A stretch of DNA of 5,165 bases. Origin: Nitrospinaceae bacterium (lineage in GTDB: Bacteria; Nitrospinota; Nitrospinia; Nitrospinales; VA-1). Position 1 is the stretch's first letter; every line of letters begins with the position of its first letter. The position numbers and the translations under genes were made by a program. Positions 1-5,165 of the stretch are shown in pieces. The stretch is taken from assembly GCA_029937655.1 (NCBI GenBank), contig JAPYPK010000100.1:1-5165 (forward strand), written 5' to 3'. The notes under the pieces were generated by a model. It made no database searches. It saw only the letters and a list, made by a program, of their open reading frames with translations, and was not told the DNA's origin.

Positions 1-525
1 CCAGGAGCCATGGATGTAGGGGTTGAACTTCACTCTCTGTCAAAGTCCTATAACATGACCGGATGGAGAATCGCTTTTGTGGTTGGTAATGAATTAATAG
101 TGAAGGGTGTTGCCCATGTAAAAGATAACATTGACTCCGGACAGTTTGCTGCCATTCAAAAAGCCGCGGTCTACGCCCTGGAACACCCAGAAATCACTAA
201 AGCAATCCTTAATAAATATCGTCGCAGGTTGAGCAACCTTGTAGAGGCTCTAAACTCTGCTGGGTTTGATGCGCATATGTCTGGAGGATCATTTTTTCTC
301 TATGTAGAAGCTCCCAAAGGAATAAAGGGGGGGAAACGTTTTAAAACAGGAGAAGAATTTTCCCAATATCTCATCAAAGAAATGATGATCTCCACAGTCC
401 CATGGGACGATGTCGGACACTTTACCCGATTTTCTGCAACCTTTGCTGCCAAGGGGGTCGAAGAGGAGATACGAATTATCAATGAAATCAAAAGTAGATT
501 ATCATCTGTTGAGTTTGAGTTTTAA
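1..525 (+). CDS. dapL: LL-diaminopimelate aminotransferase-type class I/II aminotransferase (C-terminal part, 5' truncated by window edge)
   Basis: PLP enzyme that in this family converts tetrahydrodipicolinate plus glutamate to LL-diaminopimelate in one step, feeding lysine and peptidoglycan synthesis in the cytosol. The frame is open from base 1, so the true start lies outside; 174 residues remain of a protein usually near 390-410. Seen: the class I PLP-lysine signature SLSKSYNMTGWRIA, with the Schiff-base lysine codon at 43-45 and the phosphate-contacting Arg eight residues later. Near the end is ISTVPWDDVGHFTRFSATF, whose Arg (codon 427-429) matches the family's carboxylate-binding Arg. 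The protein ends LSSVEFEF, like DapL C-termini. The phrase HSLSKSYNMTGWR and the STVPWDD block point to DapL rather than aspartate or alanine aminotransferases, but a related transaminase (for example of AlaC type) is not excluded without the N-terminal half. The ATG at 10 is internal, not a start. Confidence 0.82.
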   Translation, partial: PGAMDVGVELHSLSKSYNMTGWRIAFVVGNELIVKGVAHVKDNIDSGQFAAIQKAAVYALEHPEITKAILNKYRRRLSNLVEALNSAGFDAHMSGGSFFLYVEAPKGIKGGKRFKTGEEFSQYLIKEMMISTVPWDDVGHFTRFSATFAAKGVEEEIRIINEIKSRLSSVEFEF

Positions 526-635
526 ATGGGCAACCATGGGGAAGTTATAAATTTAAAAATAAAGATGATAAGCTTGTTCAAACTTTAAAATCGGTTTGGG
601 AAATCTCTCCCTTTGTTTCTCAAGCATTCTATCAA
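526..635 (+). other. AT-rich spacer between dapL and folK, with a start-less open frame leading into folK
   Basis: The spacer is 110 bp and holds no recognised gene or hairpin terminator. An ATG directly abuts the dapL stop (TAA 523-525, ATG 526-528) and opens a 20-codon frame ending at TAA 586-588; I have no support for its being a gene. The folK frame itself is open back to codon 519 (a TGA lies at 516-518) but contains no ATG, GTG or TTG before 636. It would read NKDDKLVQTLKSVWEISPF and on to the folK Met. The dapL-folK relation is probably a shared transcript, since same-strand genes at this spacing often are. No sigma-70 promoter was convincing. Confidence 0.4.
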
Positions 636-1133
636 ATGCCTCACATCACTGCCTATATTGGGATAGGATCCAACCTTGGTATTCCGGAAGAAAATTGCAC
701 AAACGCTATTGAAAAAATATCTAGCACCAAAGATATAAAAATTATATCCAAGTCATCTTTTTACCAAACCGAACCAATCGGAGGAGTTCAGCAAGGTTGG
801 TTTATCAACGCTGCAATTGAAATTGAAACTGATCTATCCCCAGAAAACCTGCTGTCTGTTTTACTAAACTTAGAATTGGCAATGGGAAGGATTAGGGAAG
901 AGAAATGGGGTCCGCGCCTGATTGACCTTGACCTGTTACTTTATAGCAACCTCGTCATAGAAAAAAAAGGCCTCACCCTACCCCACCCTGAAATTCAAAA
1001 CCGAAAGTTCGTTTTAATTCCCATGAGTGAGATTGCAGGAAACGTCATCCACCCTACCCTTAAAAAAACTATCAAAACTCTTCTTCAAGAATCATCGGAT
1101 GTAACTATTGTCAAAAAAATAAAAAAAATCTAA
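636..1133 (+). CDS. folK: 2-amino-4-hydroxy-6-hydroxymethyldihydropteridine pyrophosphokinase (HPPK)
   Basis: Transfers pyrophosphate from ATP to 6-hydroxymethyl-7,8-dihydropterin, the step before dihydropteroate synthase in folate synthesis; cytosolic. The protein is 165 aa, close to the family's usual 155-170. Seen: the N-terminal strand AYIGIGSNLG (6-15); TEPIGG (45-50) and the Asn of FINAA (56-60) in the pterin pocket region; the HPPK signature EKWGPRLIDLDLLL (89-102), with Arg94 and the two Mg-binding aspartates Asp97 and Asp99; and LPHPEIQNRKFVLIPMSEIA (115-134), with Arg123. The ATG at 636 is the first possible start in the frame and lies just before the conserved first strand. No good Shine-Dalgarno sequence precedes it. 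The last codons are written in A7 and A8 runs (KKIKKI tail). The stop overlaps the end of convergent thiI by four bases. Confidence 0.96.
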   Translation: MPHITAYIGIGSNLGIPEENCTNAIEKISSTKDIKIISKSSFYQTEPIGGVQQGWFINAAIEIETDLSPENLLSVLLNLELAMGRIREEKWGPRLIDLDLLLYSNLVIEKKGLTLPHPEIQNRKFVLIPMSEIAGNVIHPTLKKTIKTLLQESSDVTIVKKIKKI

Positions 1134-2317
1134 TCCAATCCATCGAGATCAATCGTTTCCACAGAATTCAAAGCACTCGACATGAGTTCTTCCCATGGAT
1201 AAAGTCGCTCGTCAGCTTCCAAATATTTTATCTTGCAGCTTGTACCTGGGTGGTCTGGCATAAAAACTGAGCAACAGTCCGGCTGAGGCTCTATACTAAT
1301 TTCATAAGTTCCTATTTGTTTGGCATGTGTAATAATTTCTTGTTTATTCATTCCGATCAAAGGCCGTAAAACACTCATTGGGACAACGCAAGATACCGCC
1401 ATTAGATTCTTTAAAGTTTGAGAAGCGACTTGCCCTACCGATTCACCAGTGACTAATCCTTGATAATTTTTCAACTCTGCCAAAGCATGTGAGATTCGAT
1501 ACATCATTCTACGGTACAGTACTACTCGATTTGAATCAGTACAGTGATCTCGTATTGCCACCTGGATATCTTGGAATGGAACAACATATAGTTTTCCACC
1601 ACCCTGAAATCGATTAAGGATATGTGCCAAGCGAACAACTTTATCGTACCCTCCTCGACCAAGAAAGGTACGATTATCAAAAAAAATACTGTGGACTCGA
1701 CAACCACGATTAATTAGCTTAAATGTCGACACGGGACTATCGATTCCCCCTGAAAGCAAACTGAGCACCTGACCGGAACTACCAACTGGAAGACCACTAA
1801 GTCCTGATACCCGGTTGTCAAAAACTATTGTCTCTTGGGGACCAATCTCAATTTCCAAAACAAATTCGGCTCGTTTGATATCAACGGAAAGCCCTTTACT
1901 GGAAAGAACTCCCATAATCCTGGACCCAACCTCAAAATCAACTTCTCTAGAGGTAAAAGGAAAAGCCTTATTTGACCGCCGCGTCCTAACGCAAAATTTA
2001 AGCTCTCCTTGTGCTTGAAGTTTCTCATGAATTAAACTGACACCCAGTTCAGCCATTGTCTCAAAATCTGGCTCCATCGAATTCCCTATACTAATAGATG
2101 CTATTCCAGGAATTTGTGTTAGACGTAAAGTACATTTTTCAGCATCAGTCAAATCAACACGACCGAGGATACGACCATGTATTTTATCTATTTTGATATT
2201 TTTAATATCTCTTAGGGCATACCGAATATTGCTGACAAGCTGGTTCTCGAAATGCCTTCGATTTCTGCCTTTGAGCCCAATCTCGTCATAGCGAATAAGA
2301 AGAGTTTTTGTTTTCAT
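1130..2317 (-). CDS. thiI: tRNA 4-thiouridine synthase ThiI, short form without rhodanese domain
   Basis: Adenylates uridine-8 of tRNA with ATP and replaces its oxygen with sulfur to give 4-thiouridine; in some bacteria ThiI also feeds thiazole (thiamine) synthesis. The protein is 395 aa from the ATG. Seen: an N-terminal ferredoxin-like part (RYDEIGLKGRNR near 9-20); a THUMP domain about 60-165 with RTRRSNKAFPFTSREVDFE (111-129); the PP-loop LSGGIDSP (188-195); TGESVGQVASQTLKNL (290-305); and QPDCCSVFMPDHPGTS (345-360), where Cys349 aligns with E. coli Cys344. The protein ends about 35 residues later, so the E. coli-type rhodanese domain with its persulfide Cys is absent, as in B. subtilis. 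ATG 2317 is preferred over the in-frame TTG one codon upstream (2320), because AGGA at 2325-2322 sits 4 nt from the ATG but 1 nt from the TTG. The ATG shares its A with the desulfurase TGA (TGATG), implying translational coupling. Confidence 0.95.
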   Translation of the reverse strand: MKTKTLLIRYDEIGLKGRNRRHFENQLVSNIRYALRDIKNIKIDKIHGRILGRVDLTDAEKCTLRLTQIPGIASISIGNSMEPDFETMAELGVSLIHEKLQAQGELKFCVRTRRSNKAFPFTSREVDFEVGSRIMGVLSSKGLSVDIKRAEFVLEIEIGPQETIVFDNRVSGLSGLPVGSSGQVLSLLSGGIDSPVSTFKLINRGCRVHSIFFDNRTFLGRGGYDKVVRLAHILNRFQGGGKLYVVPFQDIQVAIRDHCTDSNRVVLYRRMMYRISHALAELKNYQGLVTGESVGQVASQTLKNLMAVSCVVPMSVLRPLIGMNKQEIITHAKQIGTYEISIEPQPDCCSVFMPDHPGTSCKIKYLEADERLYPWEELMSSALNSVETIDLDGLD

Positions 2318-3507
2318 CAATTCCTGGAATATTTATCTTTAAAGATTGGGTACAAAGCCTGGTAGGCTACAGAGAATTCTTTGAGCAATAAGTCGACGTC
2401 TTCAATGGTATTATTCCCAGAAAAAGATACTCGCAAACTACAGCGCGCCTGCTCTTCAGACAAACCTATCCCAGTTAAAATCTTTGAAGGTTTTTTTGAA
2501 CTTGCGCTACAAGCACTTCCCAATCCAACAAATATGTTTTTTTCTTCCAGGTGATGCAAAAGAACTTCTCCTTCTACAGGCGCAAAACTGAAATTAACAA
2601 TAGATGGAGATTGTTTTTGTAAATCATCGATAACGAGCGAATTAAAACGAATATTTAGTTCAGGAAGTTGTTCATTCAGCTCACATAGGCCTTGGACCAA
2701 TCTATTGTGAAGGAAATTAAAGTGATCTTGCATTTCATCAATTCGCTCAACAGCAAGTACTATTGCTCTTGCCATCGCACGAATCAGTGGAACAGGAAGA
2801 GTTCCTGACCGGACACCATCCTGCTGTCGACCACCATGAATACTTGGGGTAATCGCTAGTTTTGAGTCATAAACCAAAAGACCGATACCTTTCGGCCCAT
2901 GAATTTTATGACCTGACAAAGAATAAGCAGCCAGGCCAGTCCACACCTTAGATGAAATTCTCATGCTACTTACAGCCTGCACTCCATCCATAAACAATCT
3001 AGTATCAGGTGAATTTACATGTAATGCCTCAAAAACCAAGACGGGATCATTCACCGTTCCAAGTTCATTATTGACGTGAGAAAGACACAAAAGCCGAGAT
3101 TGGCTTTTAGATAAGGCTGAGGCCTGTTTAAGATCTAACCGGCCTTCAGTTTGGTATTCGAGCAAGCTAAGAGGCTTGTTGCCAAGCGAACCAAGATATG
3201 CCAGTGGCTCAAGTATACTGGGATGTTCCAGCCCAAGGTAAGCAACTTTTTTACCTGAAAGACAAAACCCCTTAATAAAAAGGTTGTTTGCCTCAGTGCC
3301 ACCACTGGTAAAAACTATTTTATGTGTAGAGGGAATATTTAAAGCAGTAATAATATCCTGTTTTGCTCGTTCTACTTTTTTCTTCGCATCAAGCCCAATA
3401 GAGTAAATGGTTCCAGGGTTGGCAAAATCAGACTCCATTGATTCCTTCAAAACATCCATTACCTTCGGAGAAATGGCGGTGGTTGCAGCGTTATCAAGAT
3501 ATATCAT
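2317..3507 (-). CDS. Cysteine desulfurase, NifS/IscS family, probably NifZ-like partner of ThiI
   Basis: PLP enzyme that removes sulfur from L-cysteine, leaving alanine and an enzyme persulfide for transfer to an acceptor. The protein is 396 aa, normal for the family. Seen: N-terminal IYLDNAATT (2-10); the PLP-contacting TSGGTEANN (67-75); LEHPS with His95 stacking on PLP; NNELG (146-150); MDGVQAV with Asp174 and Gln177; the Schiff-base Lys201 in SGHKIHGPKG; RSGT (233-236); and the catalytic Cys333 in GLGSACSAS on the mobile loop, followed by KPSKIL. This is group I (SAC type), not SufS type. No iscR, iscU, iscA or nifU gene flanks it. It overlaps thiI by one base, so its likely acceptor is ThiI, as for B. 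subtilis NifZ; that assignment rests on context. A housekeeping IscS role remains possible. The start ATG lies 27 nt after ubiX, with no clear Shine-Dalgarno sequence. Confidence 0.93.
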   Translation of the reverse strand: MIYLDNAATTAISPKVMDVLKESMESDFANPGTIYSIGLDAKKKVERAKQDIITALNIPSTHKIVFTSGGTEANNLFIKGFCLSGKKVAYLGLEHPSILEPLAYLGSLGNKPLSLLEYQTEGRLDLKQASALSKSQSRLLCLSHVNNELGTVNDPVLVFEALHVNSPDTRLFMDGVQAVSSMRISSKVWTGLAAYSLSGHKIHGPKGIGLLVYDSKLAITPSIHGGRQQDGVRSGTLPVPLIRAMARAIVLAVERIDEMQDHFNFLHNRLVQGLCELNEQLPELNIRFNSLVIDDLQKQSPSIVNFSFAPVEGEVLLHHLEEKNIFVGLGSACSASSKKPSKILTGIGLSEEQARCSLRVSFSGNNTIEDVDLLLKEFSVAYQALYPIFKDKYSRN

Positions 3508-3534
3508 GTTTTAAATGCAAACCGAAGTAGAGTG

Positions 3535-4089
3535 TCAACCTTGATACGGATCCATGAGGTCTTGCTCAATATTTAATTGATCTAGAATTCTAGCCACAAC
3601 AAAATCTACCAGATCCTCGAAAGTTTTTTGCCCTGAATAAAACCCAGGTGACGCGGGTAGTATATGAGCGCCTGCTTGGTCAAGAGCCAAAAGATTTTTC
3701 AAATGAATAGTGCTGAAAGGAGTTTCTCTCGGCACAATAATTAGTTTACGTTTTTCTTTCAGGATCACATCAGCTGCTCTTTCTACCATTGTCGTAGAAA
3801 CACCTGAAGCAATCCTTCCTACTGTCCCCATACTCGCTGGAACAATCACCATCCCATCAGTGTGAAACGAACCACTTGCGATACAAGAGTTGATTTTTGA
3901 ATTTTTATAGAGAGTTACATTATCCCCAGAAAAATAAGAAGTTTTTAAACTTAACTCAAGATTAAGTAGTTCAATCCCTCGTTCAGATATCACAACATGT
4001 AATTCTGAGTGACCTTTAAGGACATCAAATAATCGTTTTGCATAGCAGGCACCGCTGGCCCCTGTGATTGCAAGTATCAACCGTTTCAT
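3535..4089 (-). CDS. ubiX: UbiX-type flavin prenyltransferase
   Basis: Joins a dimethylallyl group to FMN to make prenylated FMN, the cofactor of UbiD-family decarboxylases (ubiquinone synthesis, or other aromatic and acrylic acid decarboxylations). The protein is 184 aa, normal for UbiX/Pad1. Seen: the FMN-binding start LAITGASGA (6-14) with Ser12; ASGSFHTDGMVIVPASMGTVGRIASG (71-96, read in two parts); ERAADVILKE (103-112) with Lys111; VPRETPFS (119-126) with Arg121 and Glu122; LPASPGFY (144-151) with Tyr151; and EDLVDFVVARILDQL near the C-terminus. These match the active-site residues known from Pseudomonas UbiX (Ser15, Lys129, Arg139, Glu140, Tyr169). No UbiD gene lies in the window, so the pathway served is unknown. 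The gene starts 1 nt after the tmk stop; a weak AGAG at 4100-4097 inside the end of tmk lies 7 nt from the ATG, so translation is probably coupled to tmk. Confidence 0.95.
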   Translation of the reverse strand: MKRLILAITGASGACYAKRLFDVLKGHSELHVVISERGIELLNLELSLKTSYFSGDNVTLYKNSKINSCIASGSFHTDGMVIVPASMGTVGRIASGVSTTMVERAADVILKEKRKLIIVPRETPFSTIHLKNLLALDQAGAHILPASPGFYSGQKTFEDLVDFVVARILDQLNIEQDLMDPYQG

Positions 4090-4090
4090 T

Positions 4091-4696
4091 TTATAACTCT
4101 ATTAACTGGTGGACGTCTTCACATAATTGAGCATGAATACCTTCAATTGTTCCACTACTTTTTATTCTTTTTATATTAGTTCCCTGAAACGAATCAAATA
4201 TTTTCTGGACCTGCTTGAGATACTCCAGCTTCTCGAACGAGCTGTGTGACTCACGGGAACTTTCAATTCTCGCTAAACATTCTTCAGGGGGCGCTGTAAA
4301 TATATAAGCTCTATCGGGTATCGGTGCAAAAATTTCATTTTCACGAAGAATACTTTCTGGATCCAACCCCAGTGCACCTTGATAAGCAGCCGTCGAATAA
4401 TAGTACCTATCCAGAAGAACAACTTTATTCGCCCTCAATGAAGGAATTATGTTGTTTTTAACATCTTCCCGTCTATCTTCAATGAACCAGGAAAGCTCTT
4501 CTTCCCGAGTCACATCACCTCTCCCAACTGTTAGTATCTTTCTTATTTTCTGCCCCCAGACACCATCCGTTGGTTCCCTGAAGCGAGAAACAGGAATTCC
4601 TGTTTTATTCAAATACACTTCCATTTCCTTACACTGAGTGCTCTTCCCAGTACCATCTATTCCCTCAAAAACAATCAGCCAACCGCGTCCCGACAC
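4091..4696 (-). CDS. tmk: Thymidylate kinase (dTMP kinase)
   Basis: Phosphorylates dTMP to dTDP with ATP, an essential step in DNA precursor supply; cytosolic. The protein is 201 aa, near the family norm of 200-215. Seen: the P-loop FEGIDGTGKSTQ (10-21) with Lys18; FREPTDG (39-45), the dTMP-contacting REPT-type segment; LLDRYYYSTAAYQGA (94-108), the thymidylate kinase signature with Asp96-Arg97; and a LID region about 140-165 with Arg143 and Arg148. The P-loop has no Arg after the Asp, while the LID carries arginines, as in the bacterial (E. coli-like) class. The start is GTG at 4696, supported by GGAG (4707-4704) 7 nt upstream and by its closeness to the first conserved strand. It appears to be the first gene of the tmk-ubiX-desulfurase-thiI cluster. 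Confidence 0.96.
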   Translation of the reverse strand: MSGRGWLIVFEGIDGTGKSTQCKEMEVYLNKTGIPVSRFREPTDGVWGQKIRKILTVGRGDVTREEELSWFIEDRREDVKNNIIPSLRANKVVLLDRYYYSTAAYQGALGLDPESILRENEIFAPIPDRAYIFTAPPEECLARIESSRESHSSFEKLEYLKQVQKIFDSFQGTNIKRIKSSGTIEGIHAQLCEDVHQLIEL

Positions 4697-4703
4697 AAAT
4701 CTT

Positions 4704-4707
4704 CTCC
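4704..4707 (-). promoter_or_regulatory. Ribosome-binding site for tmk deciding a GTG start
   Basis: On the - strand the bases TCTGGAGAAG precede the GTG at 4696, with GGAG 7 nt from the start codon. There is no ATG in a better position, and the reading begins MSGRGWLIVFEG, the right distance before the P-loop. This is the best Shine-Dalgarno sequence in the cluster; the downstream ubiX and desulfurase starts have weak or no such site. Confidence 0.75.
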
Positions 4708-4735
4708 AGAAAAAAAGTTTTAAGGAGGCAATACT

Positions 4736-4758
4736 ACATTATTTTTATTAGATAATGT
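4736..4758. repeat. AT-rich inverted repeat in the tmk upstream gap
   Basis: ACATTAT (4736-4742) is matched by ATAATGT (4752-4758) around a 9-nt loop. The stem can extend outward by a T-G wobble and a C-G pair (4734-4760). On the + strand it is followed by GC and a T5 run, resembling a weak intrinsic terminator, but no + strand gene precedes it. On the - strand, the direction of the flanking genes, no T-tract follows. It could be a weak hairpin, an operator-like palindrome or chance in AT-rich DNA. Confidence 0.35.
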
Positions 4759-4779
4759 GGGCTTTTTAATAAGGGGGAG

Positions 4780-4812
4780 ATAAGTAAACCTAGGACACGA
4801 TGGGTGACTTAT
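4780..4812. repeat. Inverted repeat at the stop codon of the right-hand pilin-like gene
   Basis: ATAAGT (4780-4785) pairs with ACTTAT (4807-4812), and inside it ACC (4788-4790) can pair with GGT (4803-4805), leaving an AA/G internal loop and a 12-nt apical loop. The right arm contains the TAA stop of the pilin-like gene (4811-4809 on the - strand). G-runs (4773-4777 and 4815-4820) flank it. On the - strand no T-tract follows the hairpin, so it is at best a processing or weak pausing site, not a standard intrinsic terminator. Confidence 0.3.
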
Positions 4813-5165
4813 GAGGGGGGCGTTTTACAAGTGCTTGCCATTCTATTTATCTGTTCGACATCTGGGTTCATGATACGCAATTTACTCAGACAGCCATTGG
4901 TATTTAAAAAAAGATCTCCTTTTTTATTTACCCGAAAAACTTTATCACCTTTTTTATGCTGTATATCGGCTCTGAATTTATGGCTGCGCCCCTCAATGAC
5001 CGTAAGTTTTACGTCTTTAAGAAATTTTCCTATGGCCTTCTCTCCTAAAGCTTGATCACATGCTTTATCAATTCCAACCTCACTCCATAAAGCGGTACAA
5101 CTTATCTGCAACTTATTCAAAGCCGCCAAGGATACCATGTATGTTTTAGCTACAGCCTTTGCCTG
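4809..5165 (-). CDS. Putative type IV pilin-like protein (C-terminal part, start beyond window edge)
   Basis: The frame is open to the right edge, leaving 118 residues before the TAA at 4811-4809; the ATG at 5138 is probably internal. I cannot name the family with certainty. The visible N-terminal part, QAKAVAKTYMVSLAALNKLQ, resembles the amphipathic stretch that follows the hydrophobic helix of type IV pilins and pseudopilins. The middle, DVKLTVIEGRSHKFRADIQH followed by KKGDKVFRVNKKGDL, looks like the antiparallel strands of a pilin globular domain. Four cysteines (at 23, 36, 92 and 113 of the visible part) would suit disulfides in an exported protein. The diagnostic prepilin cleavage site and hydrophobic helix would lie just outside. 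The C-terminus (STCKTPPS) carries no recognised motif. It lies on the same strand as tmk, 112 bp upstream, and is probably a separate unit. Alternative: an unrelated small secreted or cytosolic protein. Confidence 0.5.
   Translation of the reverse strand, partial: QAKAVAKTYMVSLAALNKLQISCTALWSEVGIDKACDQALGEKAIGKFLKDVKLTVIEGRSHKFRADIQHKKGDKVFRVNKKGDLFLNTNGCLSKLRIMNPDVEQINRMASTCKTPPS

Noticed and set aside
300..491. A 63-codon - strand open frame inside dapL
   Set aside because: It is antisense to a conserved aminotransferase domain and has no independent support.
526..588. A 20-codon frame starting at the ATG abutting the dapL stop
   Set aside because: It is too short, with no Shine-Dalgarno sequence and no recognisable product; kept only as a note on the spacer.
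1522..2028. Open frames of 61-67 codons on both strands inside thiI
   Set aside because: They overlap the strongly supported ThiI coding sequence and have no family resemblance.
1130..2320. TTG at 2320 as the thiI start
   Set aside because: The AGGA ribosome-binding sequence would be only 1 nt from the TTG; the ATG one codon later has better spacing and overlaps the desulfurase stop as TGATG. The protein differs by one residue either way.
4449..4637. A 62-codon + strand open frame inside tmk
   Set aside because: It is antisense to the conserved thymidylate kinase coding region and its composition is that of a reverse-frame shadow.
4734..4770. Intrinsic terminator on the + strand (AT-rich stem followed by T5)
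   Set aside because: No + strand gene lies upstream for it to terminate, and the stem is nearly all A-T; reported only as an inverted repeat.
4804..5055. An 83-codon + strand open frame from a GTG, opposite the pilin-like gene
   Set aside because: It lies entirely antisense to the longer - strand frame, starts four bases before that gene's stop region, has no ribosome-binding site with good spacing that decides it, and its translation resembles no family I know.
1..5165. CRISPR array, tRNA, rRNA, insertion sequence, toxin-antitoxin or defence system
   Set aside because: No spaced direct repeats, cloverleaf, transposase, terminal repeats or defence-type domains were seen; the genes are metabolic, tRNA-modification and possibly pilin-like.

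Overview
This window carries ordinary chromosomal genes from an AT-rich bacterium (about 40% G+C by eye). The gene content suggests a Gram-negative lineage with a diaminopimelate wall, a UbiX-dependent quinone or decarboxylase pathway, and possibly type IV pilin-like proteins. The LL-diaminopimelate aminotransferase type and the pilin-like fragment would fit a deltaproteobacterium-like, Nitrospinota-like or related group. That placement is an inference from a few genes and is weak. No rRNA, tRNA, CRISPR array, insertion sequence or phage gene was seen.

Layout. On the + strand, from the left edge: the C-terminal part of a class I/II aminotransferase of LL-diaminopimelate aminotransferase type (1-525), a 110-bp AT-rich spacer, then folK (636-1133). 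On the - strand, reading from about 4696 leftwards, is a tight cluster: tmk (GTG start with a good ribosome-binding site), ubiX (1 nt after tmk), a cysteine desulfurase (27 nt after ubiX), and thiI (start overlaps the desulfurase stop by 1 nt). thiI and folK converge tail to tail and share four bases. Upstream of tmk is a 112-bp gap with two small inverted repeats, then the 3' part of a - strand gene running off the right edge. Its product looks like the mature part of a type IV pilin-like protein.

How the genes work together. The clearest functional unit is the desulfurase-ThiI pair. ThiI here ends after the PP-loop domain and has no C-terminal rhodanese domain, as in Bacillus subtilis, where the adjacent desulfurase NifZ passes sulfur directly to ThiI for 4-thiouridine formation at tRNA position 8. 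tmk (dTDP synthesis) and ubiX (prenyl-FMN synthesis) share the likely transcript but have no obvious biochemical link to tRNA thiolation. The + strand genes belong to lysine/peptidoglycan and folate synthesis.

No convincing new system was found. The points most worth a second look are the dedicated thiolation pair, a start-less open frame in front of folK that may be a gene remnant, the convergent overlap with its A/T-tract, and the pilin-like edge fragment.
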